Origin: Umbilicaria muhlenbergii
Lineage: Eukaryota; Ascomycota; Lecanoromycetes; Umbilicariales; Umbilicariaceae
Assembly (NCBI GenBank): GCA_000611775.1
Contig: KK106987.1
Span: forward strand, 1 to 64,000
DNA length: 64,000 nt
Direction: 5' to 3'
A program made the position numbers and the translations under genes. The notes under the pieces were generated by a model, which saw nothing but the letters and a program-made list of their open reading frames with translations, was not told where the DNA came from and made no database searches. Positions 1-10,310 of the stretch are shown here, in pieces. Each line of letters starts with the position of its first letter. Within the stretch, counting starts at the first letter, position 1.

Positions 1-445
1 GTTTACAGTTACCGTACACCCGTGCGCATTTGCTCAAAACCTAAGTATGCTCAGTCACTGAACTACGCTAGCAACTGAGCCAAATTGCTATTGGTTCCAT
101 ACCCTGTCATCAAAACAGAGACGCGTACTTAAGGCCACTAAGAACTCCGTCTTACCAAAACAGTATTAAAACGTGCATATGCTCGAAAAATGCTCAAAAA
201 CAATACCGGGGTGGCTAAATCCCTCTAATGATCAAGACGACTCATCAGGGCGGGGAAACTTTTGTTGCACCCCAGCAGGTTACTTGCCTCAAGCCGGCCC
301 TACATTTGAGCCGCCGCCAAGGCTTCGCGACGGCCAATGCTAACACCTTCCGTCGACCTCTTCGTAACACACCATCCTACACCATCTTACACCACACCAG
401 CGGCAATAAGAGCATACGTCTCCCCTCCCCTCAGTCATCATCAAC
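1..445. other. 5' flank of the first gene, no gene called
   Basis: No convincing coding sequence is visible. Short open frames on the plus strand lack recognisable motifs. The last 100 bases are pyrimidine-rich and run into an ATG at 446 in a good fungal context, so this is probably promoter and leader of the downstream gene. Confidence 0.4.
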
Positions 446-2199
446 ATGTCCTCACCACGAGCAAAGTCAGACGTCGAGACATACGGGCGGCAATCGTCAG
501 CACCGACACCATTGAACAATCAAGGTAAAACGGCCATCGCACTTTCCAAACCTGCATTAGCTGATAGCCTGTAGCAGCACGTCCCCGCTGTGTTCAGCGA
601 AAGCAGTCACTCACAGCATTTCTCAAGAGCCCACGTCTCCAGGAGACCACAACGTCTCTGTCGGCAACTGGAATGTCAAGAGCAAGTACATCAACTTCAC
701 TCTCCTACTAGTTTCACTCCCAGTGAAGAGGCATGTCCTACAGTGCTTTGATGTACATCTACTGAGGCTAACTCAACTCAAAGCATTCCCAGGATCCTTT
801 GGTCCCAGTCAGATCTTTCAATCTTGGTCGAAAGCGGAAACGGAAGCACAGCGAAGAGCTTGGACAGAGCTACAAGGCTGAGGCCAGAGACGTTGAGCGT
901 CCACAACCCCAAGATCAGGAAAGGCCCAGTCGGAAACACCGGTGGACTTCAACTGCAGACCGTGCTACTGAAGAAGGGAATCTCGGTGGTGACGCCAACT
1001 ACGGGTATATCGATTCGATCCAGCATTGGGTTCAAGAAGGAAGCTGGCCTCGAGGGAATTTTGAGCAAGACGGCAACATACTTCAATCACTCTCCAGGAA
1101 AAGGTCCACTCCCTCTTGCAGCAACAAGCAATCAGAGAGCACTGCTACTGTTTCATTCAGAGAAGGGAAAAACCCTGCTGTCAAGAATCGACGCTATGAG
1201 AATGTACTTGCAGCTGTTGGCATTCAGATGGGCAAGCCCGAGCTACCTCCTACCAATACTTCGGAGACCCTTTGCCAGACCATGCTTGATGGAGAGCAAC
1301 CAACTCCCAAGGACTCCTTGTTTCAAGATGATCTGTTTGAAACGGCGTGTGAAAATATACGGAACAGAAATGAGGCCAAAGTCATTCAAGACATTGCTCG
1401 GTTGATTGTTCCTTCTGCAGAGACTTTGACGACGTATGGAGCCACACACCTCAAGCACCTGATCGAAAATGTCAATGAAAGCTGGATCAAATCCATTCCC
1501 CTTGTCGACGGTCCTCGCCCACAACCTGACTTCTCCGTTGGACTCAAATCCACCGCGTTTACACCCGATCAGCTCAAGAACCTCAAGCCATTTGTTGGTG
1601 ACTGGAAGACCACATCTCGTCTTGTGGCTACAGATGAGATGTATTTTCCATTCTTGACCTGCGAGGTGAAATGCGGCAACGAAGCACTCAACATCGCAGA
1701 TCGGCAGAACGCTCATAGTGCCAGCGTTGCGGTGAACGCTGTTGTTGAACTATACCGAGCGGTGTTCCGTCAATATGAACTTCACCGAGAGATCCTTGCC
1801 TTCTCAGTCTCGCACGACAATGAGGCTGTAAGAATCTACGGTCATTATGCTTTGATCAACGGAGACAAAATATCCTTCCACCGTCACCCCATCAAGAAGT
1901 TTGATTTCACCAGCGAAAAAGGCAAGGAGAAGTGGACGCCCTACAAGTTCACGAGGAACGTCTACGACACATTTGTTCCAATCCACCTCAAGAGAATTTG
2001 TGCCGCTGTTGACCAACTGCCCGATCCGGAAGTCTTCCTTGTGCAGCCGCTCTCGCAGCAGTCCAATACGGAGTTTGTGGAGCAGGACAACAGCGAATCA
2101 ACTCCCTCCTACTCACGAGACAGTACAGCGAGACGTGCTTCATCTCAGACGACCGAGCCTGTGTTCAAGAAGCCAAAGAGTAAAGGTACAAGTGAGTAG
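446..2199 (+). CDS. DUF7924-like protein with PD-(D/E)XK nuclease-like core
   Basis: The main open frame runs from 772 to the stop at 2199. It has no ATG of its own at the 5' end, so upstream exons are expected. A consistent model is 446-524, 578-685 and 809-2199: GTAAAA...AG, then GTACAT...CAG with a CTAAC branch point near 768, and the first two exons stay open and in phase. The N-terminal part is basic and low-complexity, with a GRKRKRKH cluster that looks like a nuclear signal. The conserved core has RPQPDFSVG (PD near nt 1525) followed by FLTCEVKCG (E at 1663, K at 1669), the PD...ExK layout of the PD-(D/E)XK superfamily, then HREILAFSVSHD and a C-terminal NVYDTFVPIHLKRIC segment. From family knowledge this matches fungal DUF7924-type proteins of unknown function. 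Nuclease activity is inferred, not shown. A GTGAGT near 2191 leaves a further 3' exon possible. Confidence 0.7.
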
Positions 2200-2600
2200 T
2201 CTTGTTGGGAAGATGAAGGGAATGTACAGTGGCTTTACCTCCGTACTTGGAAGGAGTAGAACCCTACAGGGATCATACCCTATGGAGGTTGATATGGTTG
2301 AGTCGGAGCTTCTTCGTACAGGAATGGATTGCTTTCCACAAGCGTACATTTCAAACATTCCTTGGAGTCCGAGTAACTCTATGCCAAATCAGGAATCAGT
2401 TCATGGCTTCGTAGGATCTTGTATGACATTCTGCTGCCTCCTTAATGAACGAGGGAACGCGACTCAATGCTTCCCATCCACATAAGACAGATTGATTAGA
2501 TACGTATAAATAAGGCAGTGAGCCAGTGACGCGCAGTCGACGGTAGAGAGAAGGACGAAAATGAAGCAGATAGTAACAAGACTACTGTGAGTTAACACAC
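2200..2600. other. Intergenic, between convergent coding regions
   Basis: This is the 3' flank of the plus-strand gene and of the minus-strand remnant that ends at 2601. Open frames here are continuations of other frames of the upstream gene and show no recognisable domain. Confidence 0.4.
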
Positions 2601-3020
2601 TCATTCACTAAGCTCCAATGTCACCTTGCTCCTATCCCTACCGAATTCTATCACAAGCCGCTCGAATTCATCAGAGTCATCCCGCTCGAGCACCACGCAT
2701 TCCTCCGCCGGGACAGGCTCAACACTCGAATCGGGATTCCAAAACTTCTTGCCTTTCAAGTCACCCTCCAGATCCCCAAGCACCCACCACCACATCCGGG
2801 CCGACCACGGCTCCACCAACTCCCCAAACACCCACCACCTCATCCGGACCGACCACGGCTCCACCAACTCCACAGTATACGTCTCCCACGGCGTGACATC
2901 TGCTGCCTTCTTCACTGTATCCCGAGTGACCTGCTGCTTGACCGAGATGCTACCCTGACCCAGCGGGGGAATGGTTCGCAAGACGGCTGGTTCGCGCAGG
3001 TCGGCGGCCCAGTCTCATCC
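2601..3020 (-). pseudogene. 3' end of an unrecognised gene, with internal 48-bp duplication
   Basis: A minus-strand frame reads from about 3020 to a stop at 2601 and has protein-like composition: DWAADLREPAVLRTIPPLGQ, then VTPWETYTVELVEP, then tryptophan-rich MRWWVFG and MWWWVLG copies, and an acidic end (LERDDSDEFERL). A 16-residue block, ELVEPWS-RM-WWV-G, occurs twice in tandem, from a 48-bp duplication at about 2788-2883. The frame closes upstream at a stop just before DWAAD, and I cannot find a convincing upstream exon between 3020 and 3330. It is therefore either the last exon of a gene whose 5' part is lost, or an exon whose acceptor I cannot place. I do not recognise the family. Confidence 0.4.
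2788..2883. repeat. 48-bp direct tandem duplication
   Basis: Two copies of a 48-base unit beginning a(a/g)(g/a)cacccaccacc and ending ccaccaactccac/cc lie head to tail, with a few substitutions between them. The length is a multiple of three, so it keeps the minus-strand reading frame and duplicates 16 residues. Confidence 0.75.
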
Positions 3021-4430
3021 TTCAGGTGCGGTCGGCATGATCCGTAGGTGCCGACTAGCCTCTTGGCGGGTCGGTCGTACAGCTGACGTTCCCGAGACCA
3101 TAGTGAGGTACCTTAGTAATAGTCGTTCGGTTCGTCGAGGACGTGCGACCGCACATGATCGTCAGGGGAGACTGCGGCTTGGCGGAATGAGCCAAGCCGG
3201 CGTGGGCGATGATGGAGAAAGGATCGGTCACGGCCGAGCCGCTGAGACTGACTGCGGGAGAGGAGAGGGAGAGTTGGACGATTGCCGATGGCTCCTTAAC
3301 TTGGGTTTACGGGCGTACTAAGCTGAAATTCTTGCGCTTCAGAGGGCATTGTCGTCGATTGCACCGTCCTGGGTGTTTGCCGAATTGAGAGCAGGAGGCC
3401 TGGCTGGGCATTCAGGCACCGGTATATTTCTGGAGTGGTACCAACATCGTCCTGACATCAGCTCTCGTGCTGGCTGAAGGATGTGGGTGCCAAACGCGCT
3501 GAGGCTGAAGCATAAGCTCCTCTGCGGCGCATTGCATGTCCCGAACGTGGTGCCCATGGCTGGTGCCCATGGCTGGTGCCTGGCATGCGATGCTTGGGAA
3601 CCGAACGACTCATCCAATCCTTCCGGGGAGGCACCAAAATTAGGCGTCATACGGTACCAGTCCTTAGTCAGCTCAGCCTCGCTACGCTTGCCTTTCACGG
3701 TTCCCACGCGACGACGTTGGACCAACAAACGCAGGCCGGGATTCTTCAACGGCGATGCATTATTTCCGGAACCCTTTCGATCCAACTTGGCTCTTATCGT
3801 GAAGAATGACTGATCTCACAATACGCCACCAAGACCACGGGGCATGATCCTCAGTGGTTCGAGCCGTTGCGAGCAATCTCCATGTGCTAATTTCCGGGGG
3901 GCGGAGCACAATTTGTAGGCAACGCCGGCCTCTGACTGACAATTCCCTGCCATCCTTCCTGGTGAGAATCTCAGGGCGGCGACCGGGTTCCTGGTGAGCC
4001 GCAGTGACAAACTCCACGGCGTGGGTGCGATTTCATCTTCGATCTTCGGGGCTGGATCTCTATGCAACGCAAATTCGGGCAAAGAACAGAAGACGGTCTC
4101 ATCCGTATGCTCACGTTGAAACCACGGCATCCAGGCTGAGTCAAAGTTCTTGTGCCTTTGTCTGGGCCGTTGGCCATGTGCTTATACTTCTACCACACTC
4201 GCTACCAACACGCCCAATCAACTCGGCCGATAGGCATGTCACCTCGTGGCTTTCAAGGCAGATTATCAAGCCCAGCCCTAATTATGGATCCAACAAAGGC
4301 ATTCTTCTTACTTGCGTAGGATCGCCTACTCAGTTATGTAGGATCTTATTTCGGCGTTCTATTATGACAAGGTGTCAATGTGTCATTGTACAGCCCATCT
4401 TTACTTGCTTCTACCGAAGAGTCTCTAACA
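3021..4430. other. Gene-poor stretch, no gene called
   Basis: Several open frames of 60-150 codons overlap on both strands, none with a recognisable domain, signal peptide or supported splice structure. A small tandem repeat of 13 bases (ggtgcccatggct) occurs twice, with a partial third copy, near 3549-3583. The composition is that of ordinary non-repeat DNA. Confidence 0.4.
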
Positions 4431-4438
4431 TATATATG
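4431..4438 (+). promoter_or_regulatory. Possible TATA box of the repeat-protein gene
   Basis: TATATATG lies about 110 bases upstream of the ATG at 4547, a plausible TATA position. The call is based only on spacing and motif. Confidence 0.3.
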
Positions 4439-4546
4439 TCATCTCCATCTATTGATTATGGATAGGTCTCTCAACGTTCTCTCTGCGTGTCTACTTCCGC
4501 ATCATACACACACGCAAGTCTTTGCATTTATTTCCGTACAACAACC

Positions 4547-5233
4547 ATGTACTCCTTTACGATCTTTAGCGGCCTTAGTGGTCTTGTTACCGCATTGGCC
4601 ATCTCGCATCTCGCCGTCGCTGCACCCGTCCAGCCTCAGGACACGGACGTTCATATCAACAATCCAAGAATGTATATCCCGCCTCCAAAGGATCAGATGA
4701 ACGAGCCCAGAATGTACATCCCTCCTCCGAAAGACCATATCAACAGTCCAAGGATGCATATCCCTCCGAGAGATGACAGCAACGCACCAAAAATGCATAT
4801 ACCTCGAAGGGATCATGTTGATGAGCCAAGGATGTATATTCCACCGAGAGATGATGTCAACGAACCCAGAATGTACATCCCTCCTCCAAGAGATCATGTC
4901 AACAGTCGGAGGATGCACATTCCTCCAAGGGATGCTATCAACGAGCCCAGAATGTACATCCCTCCTCCGAAAGACCATATCAACAGTCCAAGGATGCATA
5001 TCCCTCCGAGAGATGACAGCAACGCACCAAAAATGCATATACCTCGAAGGGATCATGTTGATGAGCCAAGGATGTATATTCCACCGAGAGATGATGTCAA
5101 CGAACCCAGAATGTACATCCCTCCTCCAAGAGATCATGTCAACAGTCGGAGGATGCACATTCCTCCAAGGGATGCTATCAACGAGCCCAGAATGTACATC
5201 CCTCCTCCGAGTAAGAACTACTCACTTTATTGA
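4547..5233 (+). CDS. Secreted proline-rich repeat protein, 3' end replaced by repeat DNA
   Basis: The ATG at 4547 (acaaccATG) is chosen over an in-frame ATG at 4487 because it starts directly at a signal peptide: MYSFTIFSGLSGLVTALAIS, ending near AVAAPVQ. The mature part is almost entirely 14 units of 13-14 residues built on N/D-x-P-R-M-(Y/H)-I-P-P-(P/R)-(K/R)-D. Six units form a superunit of 80 residues (240 bp). Two superunits, at 4700-4939 and 4940-5179, are identical in sequence, and a third copy begins at 5180. At 5211 the repeat stops in mid-unit and the AT-rich array sequence starts (GTAAGAAC...), adding the foreign tail SKNYSLY and a stop. Dibasic RR occurs in two unit types (HIPRRDHV, NSRRMHI). 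It could be a precursor cut into short peptides (Kex2-processed or RiPP-like) or a structural wall protein. I do not recognise a named family. Confidence 0.7.
   Translation: MYSFTIFSGLSGLVTALAISHLAVAAPVQPQDTDVHINNPRMYIPPPKDQMNEPRMYIPPPKDHINSPRMHIPPRDDSNAPKMHIPRRDHVDEPRMYIPPRDDVNEPRMYIPPPRDHVNSRRMHIPPRDAINEPRMYIPPPKDHINSPRMHIPPRDDSNAPKMHIPRRDHVDEPRMYIPPRDDVNEPRMYIPPPRDHVNSRRMHIPPRDAINEPRMYIPPPSKNYSLY
4700..5210 (+). repeat. Perfect 240-bp coding tandem repeat (2.1 copies)
   Basis: Bases 4700-4939 and 4940-5179 are identical as read directly from the sequence. Bases 5180-5210 repeat the first 31 bases again before the junction. Each 240-base copy holds six shorter 39-42-base units, so this is a higher-order repeat. 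Confidence 0.95.
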
Positions 5234-5310
5234 TCTCTACAATTCTCTCATATAACATTTTGTCATAACTGCTGAGGTGTTAAAGTTCTATGTGTTGTAA
5301 GTCTTTAAGT
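5211..5310 (+). repeat. Module B (partial) at the gene junction
   Basis: The sequence from gtaagaactactcac to ctttaagt matches the B module found at 12755-12888 and later positions, but lacks that module's first 34 bases. It directly abuts the truncated repeat-protein gene. GTAAGAAC is also a consensus fungal splice donor. Confidence 0.8.
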
Positions 5311-6309
5311 GCGAAGTTCTGACTCTGAATAGTGAGAAGACCCTGAAAATCAAGACAGAACATCAAAACTTGAGATTTATTTACATAATTAATAACTTTC
5401 TGAGTTCTTAGGATAAAAAGACAGGCAGAACTGCATATTTAAGAACTCAGACTGCTTTATAACTTTCTTCTTTCAAGCTTCTTTATTCAACATCTCTGTC
5501 AACAGTTAAGGTTGGGTACAAGCAATTACAGGGGGTTGGGTACAGTAAGGCTGAAATGGCTGAGAAGTACTGAGACTGTGATACAATATACTCTGTCAGC
5601 CTTACTGTACCCACCTGGGTACAGGGTGAGAATTAAGGTTAGTGTGAAGTTCTGACTCTGAATAGTGAGAAGACCCTGAAAATCAAGACAGAACATCAAA
5701 ACTTGAGATTTATTTACATAATTAATAACTTTCTGAGTTCTTAAGATAAAAAGACAGGCGGAACTGCATATTTAAGAACTCAGACTGTTTTATAACTTTC
5801 TTCTTTCAAGCTTCTTTATTCAACATCTCTGTCAACAGTTAAGGTTGGGTACAAGCAATTACAGGGGGTTGGGTACAGTAAGGCTGAAATGGCTGAGAAG
5901 TACTGAGACTGTGATACAATATACTCTGTCAGCCTTACTGTACCCACCTGGGTACAGGGTGAGAATTAAGGTTAGTGTGAAGTTCTGACTCTGAATAGTG
6001 AGAAGACCCTGAGAATCAAGACAGAACATCAAAACTTGAGATTTATTTACATAATTAATAACTTTCTGAGTTCTTAAGATAAAAAGACAGGCAGAACTGC
6101 ATATTTAAGAACTCAGACTGCTTTATAACTTTCTTCTTTCAAGCTTCTTTATTCAACATCTCTGTCAAAAGTTAAGGTTGGGTACAAGCAATTACAGGGG
6201 GTTGGGTACAGTAAGGCTGAAATGGCTGAGAAGTACTGAAACTGTGATACAATATACTCTGTCAGCCTTACTGTACCCACCTGGGTACAGGGTGAGAATT
6301 AAGGTTAGA
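5311..6309 (+). repeat. Tandem array of module A, 3 copies of 333 bp
   Basis: Units start at 5311, 5644 and 5977 (g(c/t)gaagttctgactctg) and end in gagaattaaggttag. They are nearly identical, with only scattered substitutions. Each unit carries the 17-base inverted repeat gggtacagtaaggctga / tcagccttactgtaccc, about 40 bases apart, and a TATA-like gatacaatatac between the arms. It is an LTR-like or satellite-like module. No protein is encoded. Confidence 0.9.
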
Positions 6310-8340
6310 GCTTAATTCAATCAAGGCCTTTCAGGTACCTGATTCATCTTGTATGATGAAGTCAGGATGAGATCTCCTCATTCTCTGTCACCTTGATCAT
6401 GATCCTCATATGAAGCTGATTGTTGGTTCAGAGATCATTAATGTGATCTCAGAATGACTTTTTTTCCTCATGCAAGTTCAACCCTTCCTGCTGACCGGTC
6501 AGATGAACTTCAAAGTAGTTGAAGCTGAGCCTCAATATGAATATTCATTGACAGGGAACTGATCTTCAAGGTAGATCCTGATGAATTAATTTCTTTTAAG
6601 GTCATTCACATCTGGCCTGACAAGTTCACTCATGTTTCATATGAAGATGTTCCTTCATACTTTTCTTCATTCAACAGATGTAGTTACATGAGGATTGTAG
6701 AATGCAAAGAAGTTCATCCTCAAACAGAGTTAATTCCAGGTACAGCTTCAATGTTGAAGTAGATGAGTTGACTGCAGTTGATTCATCTACATTGACTGCA
6801 GCTGATTCACCTGTTGAAGGAGATCAATTGACTGCAGTCAATGTAAATGAATCAACTGTAGTAGCCTCATGTGAGAGGATCTTTCAACTGTATTTAAGCA
6901 GGGTATGAGCCCGTTCAGATGTATAATGATGCTTGAACTTGAAGTGTGTCAAGAGGAATTCATGTCATACATCATACTGACAGGAATAACATATGAGGAC
7001 ATTAAGATCTTTGATGACCTTAAGAGCAGCCTCCTCTGCCATCTCTGTAATATCATATGAAGTAGTGATTGCCCTGTAGGTGATGAATGATGAAGGTGTT
7101 AAGTTCAAAGCTCATTCAATATCTCAGCTGATGCAGGCCAAAGCCCCTTTGATGTTAGTGTTGTATGACATGAGTGTTATTCATGCACATCAAGACTCAC
7201 CCTGAGCCCTATCAAGTGTCATATGACAGAGGTGTAATGATAACACACTGAGGCTGCTCATCAGTCATATACAATAGAACTCTAACCTGCTGCAAGTCAT
7301 ACAGCATGAGCGTGCACCAAGACTGCCTGTCAGTCATGAAGTGTTGAGAACAGCATCAGTGGTGATTCTGACTGTGTTGTCAGCTCATCAGCAGGGCTAC
7401 CACTTGTCATGAACAACAGGCTTCATCTTTAAAGCAGTATTAAAACTGTCAGAGTGCTGAGAAGACAACTGATCCTCACTCTTTATAACATCATATGATG
7501 AAAGGGTAATTGTTTCATGCTGAGGCTGCTCATCAGTCATACACAATAGAACTTTAACCAGCTGTGAGTCATACAACATATGCACTCATTTCATTGAGAC
7601 TTTCTGCAGTGTCATCATGATGTGAAACTCCTCATCTGTTGCAATCTGAATGTACTTCTTGATGCTCTTCAGCTCAACATCAACAGGATGATCAAGATGA
7701 TTTTATCAACTCTTCACTTCATTGATGCTGATGAACACAATCTGAACCTCAACATCCTGTCAGTCATACCTGAGATCATGAAGAACTGCTATGAGTCATA
7801 TGATATGAGCGCTCATCAAGGCTGCCCGCTGATCATATATAAGATCATCAAGAACTGCTGTGAGTCATATGATGCATTCAGCCCTGAATAAATAAGCTGT
7901 TAGTGTGACGCTTGACCTCAAAGCACACTGAGCAGCCCTCTCCTCAGTCATATACAAGATAATCAAGAATTACTGCAAGTCATACAAAGTGTGCACTCAT
8001 TGAGACTTCCTGCAGAGTCATCACAATGTGAAGCTCCTCATTCATTCATCACCTGAATGGCGTGAACAGAGCATTCAAGCAATGAGAGATGTATCAGTCA
8101 GTCAGGTGATGAAACAGAGGGCTACAAAGATGATAAATCAATCTTTTTCAGCATTGAGCTTTCATACAGACTTCCTCATGAATGAGACTGAGGAAGCTGT
8201 CAGCCAGAATCATGTACTTGTTTGTTGATGAAAATACTTATGTTAGTACAGAAGCGCTGAAGCTCATGACAGGAACACTTATAATCAGAGGGTTAAAATG
8301 AACCTTAAAGCAGACTGAGTCACCCCTCAGTCATGTACAA
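6310..8340. repeat. CpG-poor degenerate repeat DNA
   Basis: AT-rich sequence dominated by TCA, TGA, CAT and ATG trinucleotides, with almost no CpG. Diverged copies of segments such as gagtcatatgat, ctcatcagtcata and aagctcctcat recur at irregular spacing, and some resemble the 86-bp minisatellite that follows. Short open frames (6702-6908, 7622-7891, 8028-8228) show no domain and are judged non-genic. Confidence 0.6.
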
Positions 8341-9458
8341 GATCATCAAGAACTACTGTGAGTCATATGACTTAAACACTACACTCAACCTCAAAGCAGA
8401 CTGAGCCGCCCCTCAGTTATATACAAGATCATCAAGAACTGCTGTGAGTCATATGACTTAAGCACTACACTCAACCTCAAAGCAGACTGAGCCGCCCCTC
8501 AGTCATGTACAAGATCATCAAGAACTGCTGTGAGTCATATGACTTAAACACTACACTCAACCTCAAAGCAGACTGAGCCGCCCCTCAGTCATATACAAGA
8601 TCATCAAGAACTGCTGTGAGTCATATGACTTAAACACTACACTCAACCTCAAAGCAGACTGAGCCGCCCCTCAGTCATATACAAGATCATCAAGAACTGC
8701 TGTGAGTCATATGACTTAAACACTACACTCAACCTCAAAGCAGACTGAGCCGCCCCTCAGTCATATACAAGATCATCAAGAACTGCTGTGAGTTATATGA
8801 TTTAAGCGCTACACTCGACCTCAAAGCAGACTGAGCCGCCCCTCAGTCATATACAAGATCATCAAGAACTGCTGTGAGTCATATGACTTAAACACTACAC
8901 TCAACCTCAAAGCAGACTGAGCCGCCCCTCAGTCATATACAAGATCATCAAGAACTGCTGTGAGTCATATGACTTAAACACTACACTCAACCTCAAAGCA
9001 GACTGAGCCGCCCCTCAGTCATATACAAGATCATCAAGAACTGCTGTGAGTCATATGACTTAAACACTACACTCAACCTCAAAGCAGACTGAGCCGCCCC
9101 TCAGTCATATACAAGATCATCAAGAACTGCTGTGAGTCATATGACTTAAACACTACACTCAACCTCAAAGCAGACTGAGCCGCCCCTCAGTCATATACAA
9201 GATCATCAAGAACTGCTGTGAGTCATATGACTTAAACACTACACTCAACCTCAAAGCAGACTGAGCCGCCCCTCAGTCATATACAAGATCATCAAGAACT
9301 GCTGTGAGTCATATGACTTAAACACTACACTCAACCTCAAAGCAGACTGAGCCGCCCCTCAGTCATATACAAGATCATCAAGAACTGCTGTGAGTTGTAT
9401 GACTTAAACACTTCACTCAACCTCAAAGCACACTGAGCTGCCTGTCAGTGATCTACAA
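8341..9458 (+). repeat. 86-bp minisatellite, 13 copies
   Basis: The unit begins gatcatcaagaactgctgtg and repeats every 86 bases at 8341, 8427, 8513 and so on to 9373, with the next start at 9459 already diverging. Interior copies differ by only a few bases, and the edge copies at both ends are more diverged, as expected when unequal exchange homogenises the centre. Confidence 0.95.
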
Positions 9459-9915
9459 GATCATCAAGAATTACTGTGAGTTGTATGACTTAAATGCTAC
9501 ACTCAACCTCATTCACTGTGAAGAGAAGTGAATTAACAGAGAGAAGCTCTCTGCTCTTCAGCTTGATGTCTCATCATCAGGCTGAGAGCTTCTACATTAT
9601 GTCATCTTTACTCTCAAGCATTATCCTGAAAGATTTCAGGATGATAGCTGAGTATTTGAATCACAGAGAATATCAGCTCAATCTGCTTGATGACTGTACT
9701 CAATGAGCACGGCTGAAAAACATCAGTATTAACATTCAGCATGTTGAAGAGTTACACTTCAGCAGCATCTGATATTGTCATGCATAACAACTTAAACTGA
9801 CTGATCTTCAGCTGTTGATATTTTAAAAGGTGAAAGTGTTTAAGCATTATTCAGCATTTAAGTTACTGTCAGCTGTTCATGTGATTTATCATGAATAACT
9901 ACTGAACAACAAGGA
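9459..9915. repeat. Diverged repeat DNA between minisatellite and LTR
   Basis: Contains the decayed last minisatellite copy and then AT-rich DNA without CpG. The open frame at 9494-9706 has no recognisable domain. Nothing else is supported here. Confidence 0.4.
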
Positions 9916-10310
9916 TGTAATGAGTGATGTTATAATAATTGAAGTAATACTGTTGTTCAGTGAACTACAAGATATGATTTAATGAATTAAACAAGATTCA
10001 ATGAATTATACAATCTTAAAGTTAAGATCAAGTGAAAGAATTAATAATCATAAACTTAAGAGATTGCATTTAATACATGAGTTGAGCATAAACTTTTAAT
10101 TATGAATCTACCTGTGATTATATAAATTATAAAAAACTCATGTGCTCAGTGTGCTCATCATGCTCATTGTGTTGAGCAGGATGAGCAACATGATGTAACA
10201 TTTCATGTTCATCATGTTCACTTAAATGAGCAAGGTGAGCAAGGTGAGCAGTATCATGTGTACATTCACACTGCATATTTTGTTAATATTATAATGTGAG
10301 AGCTTTAACA
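9916..10310 (-). repeat. LTR of element A (3' side)
   Basis: Aligns by eye with 20811-21205 and 29920-30352. All share atgaatctacctgtgattat, the ctcatgtgctcagtgtgctc / gagcaacatgatg type palindromic stretch and gtgagagctttaaca-like ends. The ends approximate TGTAA...TAACA. Confidence 0.7.

Noticed and set aside
3339-3785. 148-residue minus-strand frame as a gene
   Set aside because: No domain, no signal peptide, basic low-information composition, and overlapping open frames on the other strand of similar quality.
3840-3880. tRNA T-arm-like ggttcgagcc
   Set aside because: No matching acceptor, D or anticodon stems are seen on either side.
5211-6309. Module A plus B as a spliceosomal intron of the repeat-protein gene
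   Set aside because: The donor and acceptor look good, but no coding continuation of the repeat protein is found after 6309, and three tandem copies of A make a simple intron unlikely. Kept only as a finding to test.
5641-6309. ggttag ends of module A as telomere repeats
   Set aside because: The hexamer is not tandem, occurs once per 333-base unit, and does not match the usual fungal TTAGGG array.
8341-9458. The 86-bp array as a CRISPR array
   Set aside because: The whole 86-base unit is conserved, with no variable spacers, and the organism is a fungus.
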